A DNA stretch of 44,606 nt from Hyphomicrobiales bacterium (GCA_027024225.1 JALVSR010000037.1:1-44606); one strand, 5' to 3'. Positions 25,925-34,552 are shown, counted from the first letter of the stretch. Notes: a model not told the origin generated them from the letters alone. A program made the numbers and translations.

Positions 25925-26992
25925 TCAGTCGAGACGTTCAGAGCGGTCGAAAACGGTCTCTTCGCGGCGTGGCCGTGCGGGCAGGCGTTCCTGCGGCAAT
26001 CGCGCCCGCGCGCACCAGTAGCCGAGTGTGTCCAGGAAACCTTGAGCAAATTGCAGCCGCGCTGTCCAGTCCAGCCTGTCGGAGACCTTTGGCGTGCGTG
26101 CCACCCAGTCGTCATGATAGAGCTCGTTCACCTTCTGGCGCGAAAGCATGAAGGGGCGCCGGGTGATGAGCGAGGCCGCGTCCGCCAGCAGGGCCGCCGC
26201 GCGCACCAACGGCCGGGGCAAGAGGTGCAGCCTTACCGGCCGGCCCAGCGCGCGTGCGGCTTCTCGCGCGATGTCGGCCCAGGAATAGCCACCCTCGCGG
26301 CCATCGTCGATATCCAGCACCTCGCCGCCGGCCGCATCGGCCAGCGCCAGTCGCGCCAGCGCTTCCGCCAGGTCGTGAACGTGGATGAGCGAAACGCGCA
26401 TGCCGGCATGGCCCGGGATGAAGGCGTGCGGACGGGAGAGCTGGTCGACGAGGCCGAAGGTGGCCTCGTCGCCGGGGCCATAGACGGCCGGCGGGCGCAC
26501 CGCCACGGCGCGCTTGCCCAGCGCCGCCAGCACGGCCTCCTCGCCGGCACGCTTGGAGCGGGCATAGGCCGAAAGGTGCGGCTCGCGCGCGGCCAGGGAA
26601 GACACCTGCACGAAACGGCGCACGCCCGCGGCGTGGGCCAGCCGGGCCAGATGTGCGGCGGCATCGGCATTCACGCGCATGAAGGCGGCCTCGTTGAGCG
26701 CCTTCACCACGCCGGCCACGTGCACCACCGTATCGGCGTCGTCCAGCAGGCGCTTCATGGCATCGGCATTGATGGTGTCGCGCGGTGTGTGCGCCAGCGC
26801 GCCGGGGATGATTTCCAGCCGCGCGCGCCAATCCGGCGGCAGCCCGGCAAGCGTCTCCCGCAGGCGTTGCGGATCACGCACGAAGGCCCGCACGCGCGCG
26901 CCATGTCGCAGCAGCGCGCGCAGGGTGTGCGCACCGACAAAACCGGTGGCGCCGGTGAGCGCTACGGTGTGGTTCGAGAAGGTGGTGTTCAT
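25925..26992 (-). CDS. cerR: NAD(P)-dependent epimerase/dehydratase, probable ceramide reductase
   Basis: 355 residues from the ATG at 26992; the frame is open for 133 further codons with no family resemblance. It is an extended short-chain dehydrogenase: cofactor loop G14-ATG17-FVG20, DTVVHVAGVV, VQVSS, and the catalytic Y143-xxx-K147 (SAYARSKRAG). In Caulobacter the homologous gene beside spt and acp reduces the ceramide-pathway ketone (CerR); I assign it on that context. The C-terminal ~35 residues are basic and may be disordered. Ceramide synthase (bCerS) and the acyl-activating enzyme are not in this window. It starts the minus-strand cluster, divergent from the second liv operon. Confidence 0.75.
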   Translation of the reverse strand: MNTTFSNHTVALTGATGFVGAHTLRALLRHGARVRAFVRDPQRLRETLAGLPPDWRARLEIIPGALAHTPRDTINADAMKRLLDDADTVVHVAGVVKALNEAAFMRVNADAAAHLARLAHAAGVRRFVQVSSLAAREPHLSAYARSKRAGEEAVLAALGKRAVAVRPPAVYGPGDEATFGLVDQLSRPHAFIPGHAGMRVSLIHVHDLAEALARLALADAAGGEVLDIDDGREGGYSWADIAREAARALGRPVRLHLLPRPLVRAAALLADAASLITRRPFMLSRQKVNELYHDDWVARTPKVSDRLDWTARLQFAQGFLDTLGYWCARARLPQERLPARPRREETVFDRSERLD

Positions 26993-27342
26993 TCGGCCGT
27001 GCGTCTGTTCTTTGCTTCCATGCGGATCGCGGGGTCGCGGGGCAGATTCCTTCTTGCGGGTGGCGGCGATGCATTGTAGCGTTTCGTCGGGTACGGTCTC
27101 CGCGGGGTGGAGGGCTGGCGATTTCTCCAGGGTCTGGCCACCTGTCTCCACCCTTCTGGCCGCTTCTGGTGCGGAGGCTGTGACTTTCTGCCGGTGCCGC
27201 CATTTTCCGGTCCTTGCCCGGGCACCGTTTTGTCGCATCATGTTGACAAACATCATTTGCCCGTGTGCGCACGCCATGCAAGGGAAAATGCGGAACTGCC
27301 GGCAGAATTCGGGAGACGAGAAATTTTTTGGGAGGGTAGGAA
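26993..27342. other. 350-bp gap between cerR and liv binding protein, rich in inverted repeats
   Basis: No gene is supported here. It must hold the divergent promoters. Inverted repeats: CTCCGC (27099-27104) with GCGGAG (27171-27176), enclosing GGGTGGAG (27105-27112) with CTCCACCC (27146-27153); CGGTGCC (27192-27198) with GGCACCG; and a perfect palindrome CTGCCGGCAG at 27296-27305, about 40 bases before the binding-protein start. A TTGACA at 27243-27248 has no good -10 partner. The palindrome at 27296 could be an operator. Confidence 0.4.
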
Positions 27343-28587
27343 ATGATTTCCAGACGCACCATGCTGAGCGCCTCCATGCTCGCCGTGGCATTGGCTCTGG
27401 GCGGCATGAGCACGACCGGCGCCAAGGCGGAGGACTGCAGCATCACGCTGGGCGCGGCGGTGTCGCTCACGGGCAAGTATTCCACCAACGGCAAGCACAC
27501 CAAGAACGGCTATGACCTCGCGCTCAAGGTCATCAATGGCAAGGGCGGCGTGAAGGTCGGTGGCAAGACCTGCAAGCTGGCCATCAAGTATTACGACGAC
27601 GAATCCACGCCCGCGCGCGCCGCGGCGCTGGCCGAGCGGCTGATCAAGCAGGACGGCGTGAAGTTCATGCTGGGGCCGTATTCGTCGGGCCTGACCAAGG
27701 CCATCGCGCCGGTGACGGAAAAGCACAAGGTGCCCATGGTGGAGGCCAACGGCGCCTCGCGCTCGCTGTTCACCAAGGGATACAAGTATCTGTTCGCGGT
27801 GCTTTCCACCTCCGAGCAGTATCTCAAGTCGGCCATCGAGCTGGCGGCGGAAAACGCCGACAAGATGGGCAAGAAGCCCAATGAGCTCACCATCGCCATG
27901 GCCATCGAGAACGATCCCTTCAGCCAGGACATCCGCGCCGGCGTGATGGAGGACGCCAAGCGCTTCGGCATGAAGATCGTCATCGACGACAAGCTGCCCA
28001 AAGAGCTCAACGACATGTCGGCCACGCTGACCAAGGTGAAGGCGCTCAAGCCCGACATCCTGGTGGTGTCCGGCCATGCCAAGGGCGCGGCCACGGCGGT
28101 GCGGCAGGTGGCGGAAATGCGCGTGGACGTGCCCATGATGGCCATGACGCACTGCGATTCGGCCCAGATCATCAAGAAGTTCGGCAAGGACGCCGAATAC
28201 ACCCTGTGCGCCTCGCAGTGGGCGCCGACGCTGAAGTATTCCGATAGCTACTTCGGCTCGGCCATGGACTTCGCCAAGCTGTTCGAGAAGACCTACGGCT
28301 ACGCGCCACCCTACCAGGCGGCCGAATCCGCCGCCGCGGTGCTGGTGTTCAAGGACGCCTTCGAGCGCGCCGGCACGCTTGACCCGCAGAAGGTGCGCGA
28401 TGCCCTGGCGGCCACGGACATGATGACCTTCTACGGCAGGATCAAGTTCGACGAGACGGGCAAGAACATCGCCAAGCCCATGGTGCTCTACCAGGTTTTG
28501 CAAGGCAAATACGTGGTGGTGGCGCCGTCGAAATGGGCCGAGGCCAAGGCCGTCATTCCGCGCCCGAAGTGGAGCGAGCGCAAGTAA
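27343..28587 (+). CDS. Amino acid (HAAT) ABC transporter substrate-binding protein
   Basis: 414 residues with GGGAGGGTAGGAA just before the ATG. A signal peptide covers residues 1-29 (cut after GAKA); it begins ISRRTML, so Tat export is possible besides Sec. The mature protein is a Peripla_BP_6 (LivJ/LivK) type: ITLGAAVSLTGKYS, the VKFMLGPYSSGLTKAIAPV block and VPMVEANGASRSLF, with a likely disulfide between Cys31 and the Cys of KTCKLAI. It binds an amino acid, amide or urea-like compound in the periplasm; the ligand cannot be told. It heads the second liv operon, and a strong hairpin separates it from the permease gene. Confidence 0.93.
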   Translation: MISRRTMLSASMLAVALALGGMSTTGAKAEDCSITLGAAVSLTGKYSTNGKHTKNGYDLALKVINGKGGVKVGGKTCKLAIKYYDDESTPARAAALAERLIKQDGVKFMLGPYSSGLTKAIAPVTEKHKVPMVEANGASRSLFTKGYKYLFAVLSTSEQYLKSAIELAAENADKMGKKPNELTIAMAIENDPFSQDIRAGVMEDAKRFGMKIVIDDKLPKELNDMSATLTKVKALKPDILVVSGHAKGAATAVRQVAEMRVDVPMMAMTHCDSAQIIKKFGKDAEYTLCASQWAPTLKYSDSYFGSAMDFAKLFEKTYGYAPPYQAAESAAAVLVFKDAFERAGTLDPQKVRDALAATDMMTFYGRIKFDETGKNIAKPMVLYQVLQGKYVVVAPSKWAEAKAVIPRPKWSERK

Positions 28588-28611
28588 CGCCATCCCTTTT
28601 CCTCCTGATTT

Positions 28612-28638
28612 CCGGTCCCGCCCACGCGGCGGGACCGG
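28612..28638 (+). promoter_or_regulatory. Intercistronic hairpin between binding protein and permease genes
   Basis: A perfect 11-bp stem CCGGTCCCGCC / GGCGGGACCGG with loop CACGC lies 24 bases after the binding-protein stop. No T-tract follows. Hairpins in this position commonly protect the binding-protein message from 3' decay, so more of it is made than of the membrane parts. The T-rich CCCTTTTCC just before it is on the wrong side for a plus-strand terminator. Confidence 0.6.
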
Positions 28639-28732
28639 CATGACGCGCAGGCGGCGAGATCCGGATGAGGGGAGAAGGCCTTGTCATCGCCGCCAACCCC
28701 GACGAATCCGATCCTGGCTGGGAGGGGACGAG

Positions 28733-29632
28733 GTGCAGAATCTCCAGCTGCTGTTGCAGGCCCCGGTGTTCAACATCCAGCTGCTGCTGGACGGCATGTT
28801 CATCGGCGCGGTGTTCGCGCTGGCAGCCTTCGGCATGGCGCTGGTGTGGGGCGTGATGAACATCATCAACGTCTCCCAGGGCGAGTTCGTCATGCTGGGC
28901 GGTTTCATCACGCTCATGGTTGTGCAGGCGGGGCTCAGCCCGCTGCTGGGCATTCCTGTGGCGGCAGTGGTGTTGTTCGTGCTGGGTTGGGCGCTCTACA
29001 GAGGCATCATCTGGCGCATCGTCGAGGCCGACATGTTCACCTCGCTGCTGGCCACCTTCGGCGTTTCCATCATGCTCCAACAACTGATGAACGAGATCTT
29101 CGGCGCGGACGTGCGCACGGTGGAAAGCGGCCTTGGCATCTGGTTCCTGTTCGACGGCATGGTCACGGTAACGCAAATCAAGGTGCTGGCCTTCGTCCTG
29201 TCCTTCGTCATCGGCCTGGCGCTGTGGCTATTCCTGAAGACCGCGCGGCTGGGACAGGCCATTCGCGCCACCGCGCAGAACGCGCGGGCCGCGCGCATCC
29301 TCGGCATCGACACCGACCGTGTCTATGCCGCCACCTACGCAATCAACGCGGCGCTGTGCGGCGCGGCCGGGGCGCTGGTGGTCATGGCCTGGTCGATTCA
29401 CCCCTACATGGGACTGCCCTACACGTTGCGTTCCTTCATGATCGTCATCGTGGCCGGGCTGGGCAACCTGGCGGCGGTCATTTCCGCGGGGCTGGGGCTG
29501 GGCGTGGCGGAGCAATTCGCCGGGTTCATTCTCGGCGCGGAGTTTCAGCTCGCCTTCGTCTTCCTGCTGCTGGTGGCGGTGCTGGTGGCCCGGCAGGTCA
29601 TGCTGGCGCGCAAGCGGCAATATCTGAAATGA
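28733..29632 (+). CDS. livH: HAAT ABC permease, LivH type (second system)
   Basis: 299 residues from a GTG at 28733, chosen because GGGAGGGG lies five to six bases upstream and the hydrophobic core starts shortly after; longer in-frame starts are not conserved. Motifs: FALAAFGMALVWGVMNIINVSQGEFVM, the EAA-like loop GQAIRATAQNARAARILGI and VIVAGLGNLAAVISAGLGLG near the end. It is the first channel subunit of the complete second importer. livM follows after 16 bases. Confidence 0.94.
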   Translation: MQNLQLLLQAPVFNIQLLLDGMFIGAVFALAAFGMALVWGVMNIINVSQGEFVMLGGFITLMVVQAGLSPLLGIPVAAVVLFVLGWALYRGIIWRIVEADMFTSLLATFGVSIMLQQLMNEIFGADVRTVESGLGIWFLFDGMVTVTQIKVLAFVLSFVIGLALWLFLKTARLGQAIRATAQNARAARILGIDTDRVYAATYAINAALCGAAGALVVMAWSIHPYMGLPYTLRSFMIVIVAGLGNLAAVISAGLGLGVAEQFAGFILGAEFQLAFVFLLLVAVLVARQVMLARKRQYLK

Positions 29633-29648
29633 GGCGGAGGGCGCGCGC

Positions 29649-30728
29649 ATGAACCGCAGGCTGAGGCACATTTCCGCACTCACCGCGCTGTTCGCCATCG
29701 GGCTCGTGGGCCCGTGGCTCATGCCGGCCTACATCAGCCAATTCGCCCAGCTGTGGCTGTTCATCGTGCTGGCGTTGTCGTGGGATATCATGGGCGGGCA
29801 AACGGGCTACAACTCGTTTGGCAACATCATCTATTTCGGCATTGGCATGTATGCCTCGGCCGTGGCGCAGGTGGGGGTGGTGTGGCCAGTGGCGGATTAT
29901 ACCGCGGCCAAGGGCGGCGGCACGGAATTCGTCTTCACGGCCGAACAGATCTACACCGGCCTGGCGCTGGGCATACCGCTGGGCGGGCTGCTGGCCATGG
30001 CGGCGGCCATCGTCTTCGGCGCGTTGCTACTGGGCATGCGCGGGCATTATTTCGCCATCGCCACGCTGGGGCTGGCGGTGGCCATTGCCGAACTGGCGGC
30101 GGGCTGGGATTACATCGGCGCCGGTTCGGGTATGGTAACGCCAACGCTCCCACAAGAGATCGAGGGGCCGGTGCTGTTCTATTACCTCAGCCTGGCGCTG
30201 GCGGTGCTGGCCATCCTGTTCTACGCCTGGCTCTATTCCACCCGCTTCCGGCTGGCGATAAACGCCATCCGCGACGACGAGGACAAGGCCGAGGCGCTGG
30301 GGCATCATACCACCCGCAACAAGATGACAGCCTGGGCCATTTCCGCCCTGTTCACCGGCATGGCCGGCGCCATCTACGGCAATCTTTCCGGCTTCATCGA
30401 TCCGCACGACATTGCGTTCAACGCCGAGATTGGCGTGTGGATGATCCTCATGGCCATTCTTGGCGGCAAGGGCACGCTGTGGGGGCCCATCATCGGCGCC
30501 ATCGTGTTTTTCGTCTCCAAGGAGCTGTTCTGGACATACCTGCTGGGCTGGCAACGGGTGGCGCTGGGTTTGCTCATCGTCATCATCGTGGTGTTCTTCC
30601 CCGAGGGCATCATGGGCTGGGTGCGCAGCCGCTGGCCGCACCTGTTCGCCGCACCGCACCTGGACGGAGATGAAGGCAACGCCGCCGCGGCCGCCACGGA
30701 CGAACGGAAGGAGGCCGCCAATGCGTGA
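29649..30728 (+). CDS. livM: HAAT ABC permease, LivM type (second system)
   Basis: 359 residues. Motifs: LSWDIMGGQTGYNSFGNIIYF, LGMRGHYFAIATLGLAVAIAEL, the cytoplasmic loop AINAIRDDEDKAEALGH and LMAILGGKGTLWGPIIGA, all LivM features. The long loop between TM2 and TM3 (ADYTAAKGGGTEFVF) is unusual compared with the first LivM here. The C-terminal ~35 residues are polar. Its last eight bases overlap the start of the ATPase gene at 30721. Confidence 0.94.
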   Translation: MNRRLRHISALTALFAIGLVGPWLMPAYISQFAQLWLFIVLALSWDIMGGQTGYNSFGNIIYFGIGMYASAVAQVGVVWPVADYTAAKGGGTEFVFTAEQIYTGLALGIPLGGLLAMAAAIVFGALLLGMRGHYFAIATLGLAVAIAELAAGWDYIGAGSGMVTPTLPQEIEGPVLFYYLSLALAVLAILFYAWLYSTRFRLAINAIRDDEDKAEALGHHTTRNKMTAWAISALFTGMAGAIYGNLSGFIDPHDIAFNAEIGVWMILMAILGGKGTLWGPIIGAIVFFVSKELFWTYLLGWQRVALGLLIVIIVVFFPEGIMGWVRSRWPHLFAAPHLDGDEGNAAAAATDERKEAANA

Positions 30729-31485
30729 ATGGCAGGCGCAGGACAGGCCGCTTCTGGAGGTGAAGAACGTCACCAAGCGTTTTGGCGGCGTGGTGGCGAA
30801 CCGCAATATCTCGCTGTTCGTGGAGCGCGGCACCATCGTCGGGCTCATCGGTCCCAATGGTTCGGGCAAGACCACGCTGTTCAATTCCATCGTCGGCGCG
30901 CATCCCATCGATGAAGGAGAAATCTGGTTCGATGGCCGGGAAATCTCGCGCTACCGCACGGCGCAGATCGCGCGGATGGGGCTGATGCGCACCTTTCAGC
31001 AAACCCACATCTTCGGCAAGATGACCTGCATCGAGAACATGTTGATTTCCATGCCGGAGCGCCGGCGGCAGCTGCGCGACCTGTTCAGCCCCGGAAGCCG
31101 CGCCGACCGGGCGCGGGCAGTGGACCTGTTGCAGTTCGTGGGGCTGTATTCGAAGCGCCATCACCTGGCCGGCAGCCTTTCCTTCGGCCAGCAGAAATTG
31201 TTGGAATTCGCCATGGCGCTGATGAGCGAGCCGAAGATGCTGCTGCTGGATGAACCCACCGCCGGCATCAATCCCACGCTCATCAATGGCCTGGTGGACA
31301 GGCTGCGCCGCACCAACGCGGAGCTGGGCATTACGCTCCTGGTGATCGAGCACAACATGCGGGTGATCATGAATCTTGCCGAATACATCTATTGCCTGGC
31401 GCACGGCGAGCTGCTGGCCGCCGGACCGCCGGAGGAAATCCGCAACGATCAGCGTGTGATCGATGCATATCTCGGAGCCTCGTGA
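30721..31485 (+). CDS. livG: HAAT ABC transporter ATP-binding protein, LivG type (second system)
   Basis: 254 residues from ATG 30721, overlapping the permease stop by eight bases; GGAGG of GAAGGAGGCC lies just before it. Walker A is GPNGSGKTT, the signature is LSFGQQKLLEFAMAL, Walker B is MLLLDEPTAGINP and the H-loop is VIEHNMRVI. Compared with the first LivG (LPYGEQRKLEIARAM) the signature differs clearly, so the two systems are ancient paralogs and not a recent duplication. Confidence 0.95.
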   Translation: MREWQAQDRPLLEVKNVTKRFGGVVANRNISLFVERGTIVGLIGPNGSGKTTLFNSIVGAHPIDEGEIWFDGREISRYRTAQIARMGLMRTFQQTHIFGKMTCIENMLISMPERRRQLRDLFSPGSRADRARAVDLLQFVGLYSKRHHLAGSLSFGQQKLLEFAMALMSEPKMLLLDEPTAGINPTLINGLVDRLRRTNAELGITLLVIEHNMRVIMNLAEYIYCLAHGELLAAGPPEEIRNDQRVIDAYLGAS

Positions 31486-31488
31486 GCC

Positions 31489-32385
31489 ATGAGCGCGAAC
31501 ACTGACGGCACGGAAAGAAATGGCAAGAAGGGCAAGCATCGCCGCGTCTCCGGCTATGGCGAGGGCACGACGGAGGTGGTGCTGTCGGTGGATGCGGTGG
31601 CCGAGGAAGCCGCGCGGCTGGCGAGCGAGGCGCCAGCGCGCGAGCACCTGAAAGCGCTGGCGGGCGAGGACGTGATCCTGGACATCGAGGATCTGCACGC
31701 CGGCTATGGCCGCATGGAGATCCTGCACGGGCTGGATCTGTATGTGGGGCGGGGGCAGTCCCTGTGCCTTATCGGCCCCAATGGCGCTGGCAAGTCCACG
31801 GTGCTGCATTCCATCTTCGGCTTCACCAACATCTTTTCCGGCCGGATCCGGCTGCGGGAAAAGGACATCACGCACCTGAAACCCAACGAGAAGCTGGCCG
31901 AGGCGGGCATTGCCTACATCCTGCAGGACAATTCCGTCTTTCCCGACATGACGGTGGAGGAAAACCTGTGGATGGGCGGCTGGCTGCTGCACGATGCCGC
32001 GGAGGCCAAGCGCCGGGCGGAGGAGGTGTTCGAGAAATACGACCGGCTGGCGGCGCGGCGCAAGAAGCCGGCCTCGGTGCTTTCCGGCGGCGAGCGGCGG
32101 CTGCTGGAAATCGCTCGCGCGCTCATCATGCGGCCCGACATCCTGCTGGTGGACGAACCCTCCATCGGCCTGGAGCCGCGCTTCATCGACATGGTGTTCG
32201 ACATCCTCGACGATTTGCAGCAGGTGGAGGGCAAGACCATCATCATGGTGGAGCAGAACGCGCGCAAGGGGCTTGAGTTTGCCGACATCGGCTACGTGCT
32301 GGTCTCCGGCCAGCTTGTGAAGGCGGCCAGCGGGGACGAGCTGCTGGAAGACCCCGACGTGGGGCGGCTGTTCCTGGGCGGTTGA
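31489..32385 (+). CDS. livF: HAAT ABC transporter ATP-binding protein, LivF type with N-terminal extension
   Basis: 298 residues. The ATPase core starts only at about residue 60 (VILDIEDLHAGYGRMEILHGLDL). Walker A is GPNGAGKST, the signature is LSGGERRLLEIARAL and Walker B is ILLVDEPSIGLEP, with MVEQNARKG at the end. The first ~58 residues are extra: a basic, polar part (GTERNGKKGKHRRVSGYG) and then an acidic helix-like part (VDAVAEEAARLASEAPAREH). No such extension is present in the first LivF. The start at 31489 follows the previous stop by three bases, and no later start precedes the core convincingly. Confidence 0.92.
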   Translation: MSANTDGTERNGKKGKHRRVSGYGEGTTEVVLSVDAVAEEAARLASEAPAREHLKALAGEDVILDIEDLHAGYGRMEILHGLDLYVGRGQSLCLIGPNGAGKSTVLHSIFGFTNIFSGRIRLREKDITHLKPNEKLAEAGIAYILQDNSVFPDMTVEENLWMGGWLLHDAAEAKRRAEEVFEKYDRLAARRKKPASVLSGGERRLLEIARALIMRPDILLVDEPSIGLEPRFIDMVFDILDDLQQVEGKTIIMVEQNARKGLEFADIGYVLVSGQLVKAASGDELLEDPDVGRLFLGG

Positions 32386-32471
32386 GGGGACCGTGGCAGA
32401 TCGCCGCCAGGCCCGGCGTTCGGATGATCCACCTGGCTGGCCGGGCGCCGAAATGGCAGGGCGGAGAGGCA

Positions 32472-32490
32472 TTGAGAAAACATTAACCAT
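32472..32490 (+). promoter_or_regulatory. Candidate CtrA box upstream of M23 peptidase
   Basis: TTGA-GAAAACA-TTAACCAT matches TTAA-N7-TTAACCAT at 11 of 12 positions, the same single change as at 21377. It lies about 200 bases before the peptidase start, within a small palindrome (GAGAAAA at 32474 and TTTTCTC at 32491) whose loop holds the second half-site. The rest of the 302-bp gap (32386-32687) has no gene; it contains a further TTAAC at about 32593 without a partner half-site. Confidence 0.55.
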
Positions 32491-32687
32491 TTTTCTCGAT
32501 GATCCGTTACGGAACTTGTGAACGGACCCTGCCTTTTTCCCGCCACAGAAATGTGGTCCTGCCTCTTGCAATCCGGGGCGCTCTTGGTCACATTAACAGC
32601 GCAACGAAAGGCGGGGGCGCAACGGAACCGGCCGCATGATGGCCATGCCTTGTATCTCCTCATTTGGGGATGGAGGGGGAGTGAATA

Positions 32688-34478
32688 TTGCAGCACCTGC
32701 GTAAACATGGCGCTCGCGCCGTTCTGCATGGCAACGGACGCGATGATGCTGGTCGCGGCCATGCCTCGGCGGCAGGTCGTGGCGCCGCGGCTTCCGCAGC
32801 CACTTCTTTCGCTTCCACTTCCACCACTCCCGCCTTTCCCACCACTTCGGTTTTCTCCAGCGCCTCCGTTTCCAAGAGGGCGGCGCGGCATGCGCTCATG
32901 AAAGAAACGAATGGCGACACATCCGCCAGACGCAGGCCCATTCCGGCCCGTGCGGTCATGGCGGCGGCGGCCGCGCTGGGCGGGCTGTGCGGCCTGTTGG
33001 GCGTCATGCTTTTGCAATCGGACGCATTGCGCCAGGACGGCGGGGCCAATGCCGCCATGGCGAACGTCGCGCTTGCGGTCGCTCCCATGCGCATGCCCTT
33101 CGCGGGCGATGCGGGCTCTTCTCGCGGCGCTTCCTCTGCCGACATGACGCACGGCGTGATGAGCGCGGGCAAATCGGACATGGCCGCGCCGTTGCTGACG
33201 CATTTTGCCAGGTTTTCCGGCGAGGGACTTGCGGCGGATGTGGTGCCGCTGGTGTTGCAGGCCTCCCTGAGGGTGGACGACTCTTCCAGTGGCACTGCCG
33301 AAATCATGAAGACACCACCGCCCGAGCCGGTGGACAAGAATTTCGTCCTGAAGAAGGGTGAGACGCTGGTGGACAAACTGGTGGCGCTGGGCGTTGATGA
33401 AACCCTGGCGCGCGCCCTGACCAGGGAAATCGCGCGCGTCTGGCCACTGAACAAGATCCGGCCCGGACAGAAGTTCATGCTGACCCTGGACAGGCAGATG
33501 AATTTCTTCGGCCAGGACGCCACCTACCCGGTGTACCTGTCCTTCTCGCCCAGGCCCGGCAAACAGGTGGTGGTGGAGGCCGATGACGAAGGGCTGTTCA
33601 CCGCCCGCGTGTTGCAGCGCGGCAAGGCGCAAGAAAAGCCCGCGGCGGTGGCGAAGGCGCCATACCTGAGGGTGCGGGGGCGCATATCTTCCTCGCTCTA
33701 TGCCGCGGCGCGGGACGAGGGCGTGCCCGATTACATCATCAACCAGATGATGCGCGCCTTCTCGCACCAGGTGGACCTGCAGCGTGAGATCCACAAGGGC
33801 GATACCTTCGAGATTCTCTACGGCCGGCCTTTCTCCGGCACGTCCAAGCGGCGCTACGTGCTGCATTACGCAAGGTTGACCAGCCGCGGGCGCACGCATG
33901 TGTTCTATCGCTTCACCACGCCAAAGGACAAGAAAACCGGATATTTCGACCCCAAGGGCCGCTCGGTACGTCGCGGCATCATGCGCACGCCCGTATCCGG
34001 CGCGCGCATCAGTTCCGGTTTCGGCTACCGGCGTCATCCCATCCTGGGATACACCAAGCTGCATACCGGCGTGGATTTCGCCGCTCCTCGCGGCACGCCC
34101 ATTCGCTCTGCCGGTTCCGGCGTGGTCATACACGCGGGCTGGCGCGGCGGTTATGGCAAGGCGGTCATGATCAAGCATGACAACGGTTATGTCACGCTGT
34201 ACGCCCATCAGAGCCGTATCGCGCGCGGCATCCGCAAGGGCGTGCGCGTGCGCCAGGGCCAGGTCATCGGCTATGTCGGCAGCACCGGCCGCTCCACCGG
34301 CCCGCACCTGCACTTCGAGGTGCGCATCAAGGGCAAGCCGGTCAATCCGCTGCGGGTGCGCACCGCCTCGCGCTACCGCCTGAGCGGCGATGCGCTGCGG
34401 GCCTTCAAGCGTCACAAGGCGCGCATCGACGCGCTGTTGAAAAAGACACCCGTTACCTCCCATATCGCCCAGAAGTAA
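32688..34478 (+). CDS. M23 family (LytM-type) peptidoglycan endopeptidase
   Basis: 596 residues from a TTG at 32688 with GGAGGGGG eight bases upstream; an N-terminal Ala/Ser-rich cytoplasmic part (~85 residues) precedes one membrane helix (about 88-113). A LysM/OapA-like domain follows at about 220-270 (FVLKKGETLVDKLVALGVD, LNKIRPGQKFML), then a middle domain and the M23 catalytic domain near the end with zinc ligands H459 and D463 (KLHTGVDFAAP) and H540-L-H542 (PHLHFEVR). All active-site residues are present, so it should cleave peptide cross-links in the periplasm, for example in cell separation. The start could be further downstream. Candidate CtrA control is noted upstream. Confidence 0.92.
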   Translation: MQHLRKHGARAVLHGNGRDDAGRGHASAAGRGAAASAATSFASTSTTPAFPTTSVFSSASVSKRAARHALMKETNGDTSARRRPIPARAVMAAAAALGGLCGLLGVMLLQSDALRQDGGANAAMANVALAVAPMRMPFAGDAGSSRGASSADMTHGVMSAGKSDMAAPLLTHFARFSGEGLAADVVPLVLQASLRVDDSSSGTAEIMKTPPPEPVDKNFVLKKGETLVDKLVALGVDETLARALTREIARVWPLNKIRPGQKFMLTLDRQMNFFGQDATYPVYLSFSPRPGKQVVVEADDEGLFTARVLQRGKAQEKPAAVAKAPYLRVRGRISSSLYAAARDEGVPDYIINQMMRAFSHQVDLQREIHKGDTFEILYGRPFSGTSKRRYVLHYARLTSRGRTHVFYRFTTPKDKKTGYFDPKGRSVRRGIMRTPVSGARISSGFGYRRHPILGYTKLHTGVDFAAPRGTPIRSAGSGVVIHAGWRGGYGKAVMIKHDNGYVTLYAHQSRIARGIRKGVRVRQGQVIGYVGSTGRSTGPHLHFEVRIKGKPVNPLRVRTASRYRLSGDALRAFKRHKARIDALLKKTPVTSHIAQK

Positions 34479-34552
34479 AAGTCGTGCACGCACGGCATCA
34501 ACGGCGTCGGGACGTTTCTTGACGCTTTCCGCTGGCAACGGGAGTTTTCGAC

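Noticed and set aside
27243-27271. TTGACA as a -35 box for the second liv operon
   Set aside because: No acceptable -10 sequence occurs at 16-18 bases (TGCGCA at 17), so the match to one hexamer is not enough.
1-32385. Recent duplication of the liv operon
   Set aside because: The two sets differ in ATPase signatures (LPYGEQRKL versus LSFGQQKLL), permease lengths and accessory genes, so they are old paralogs.
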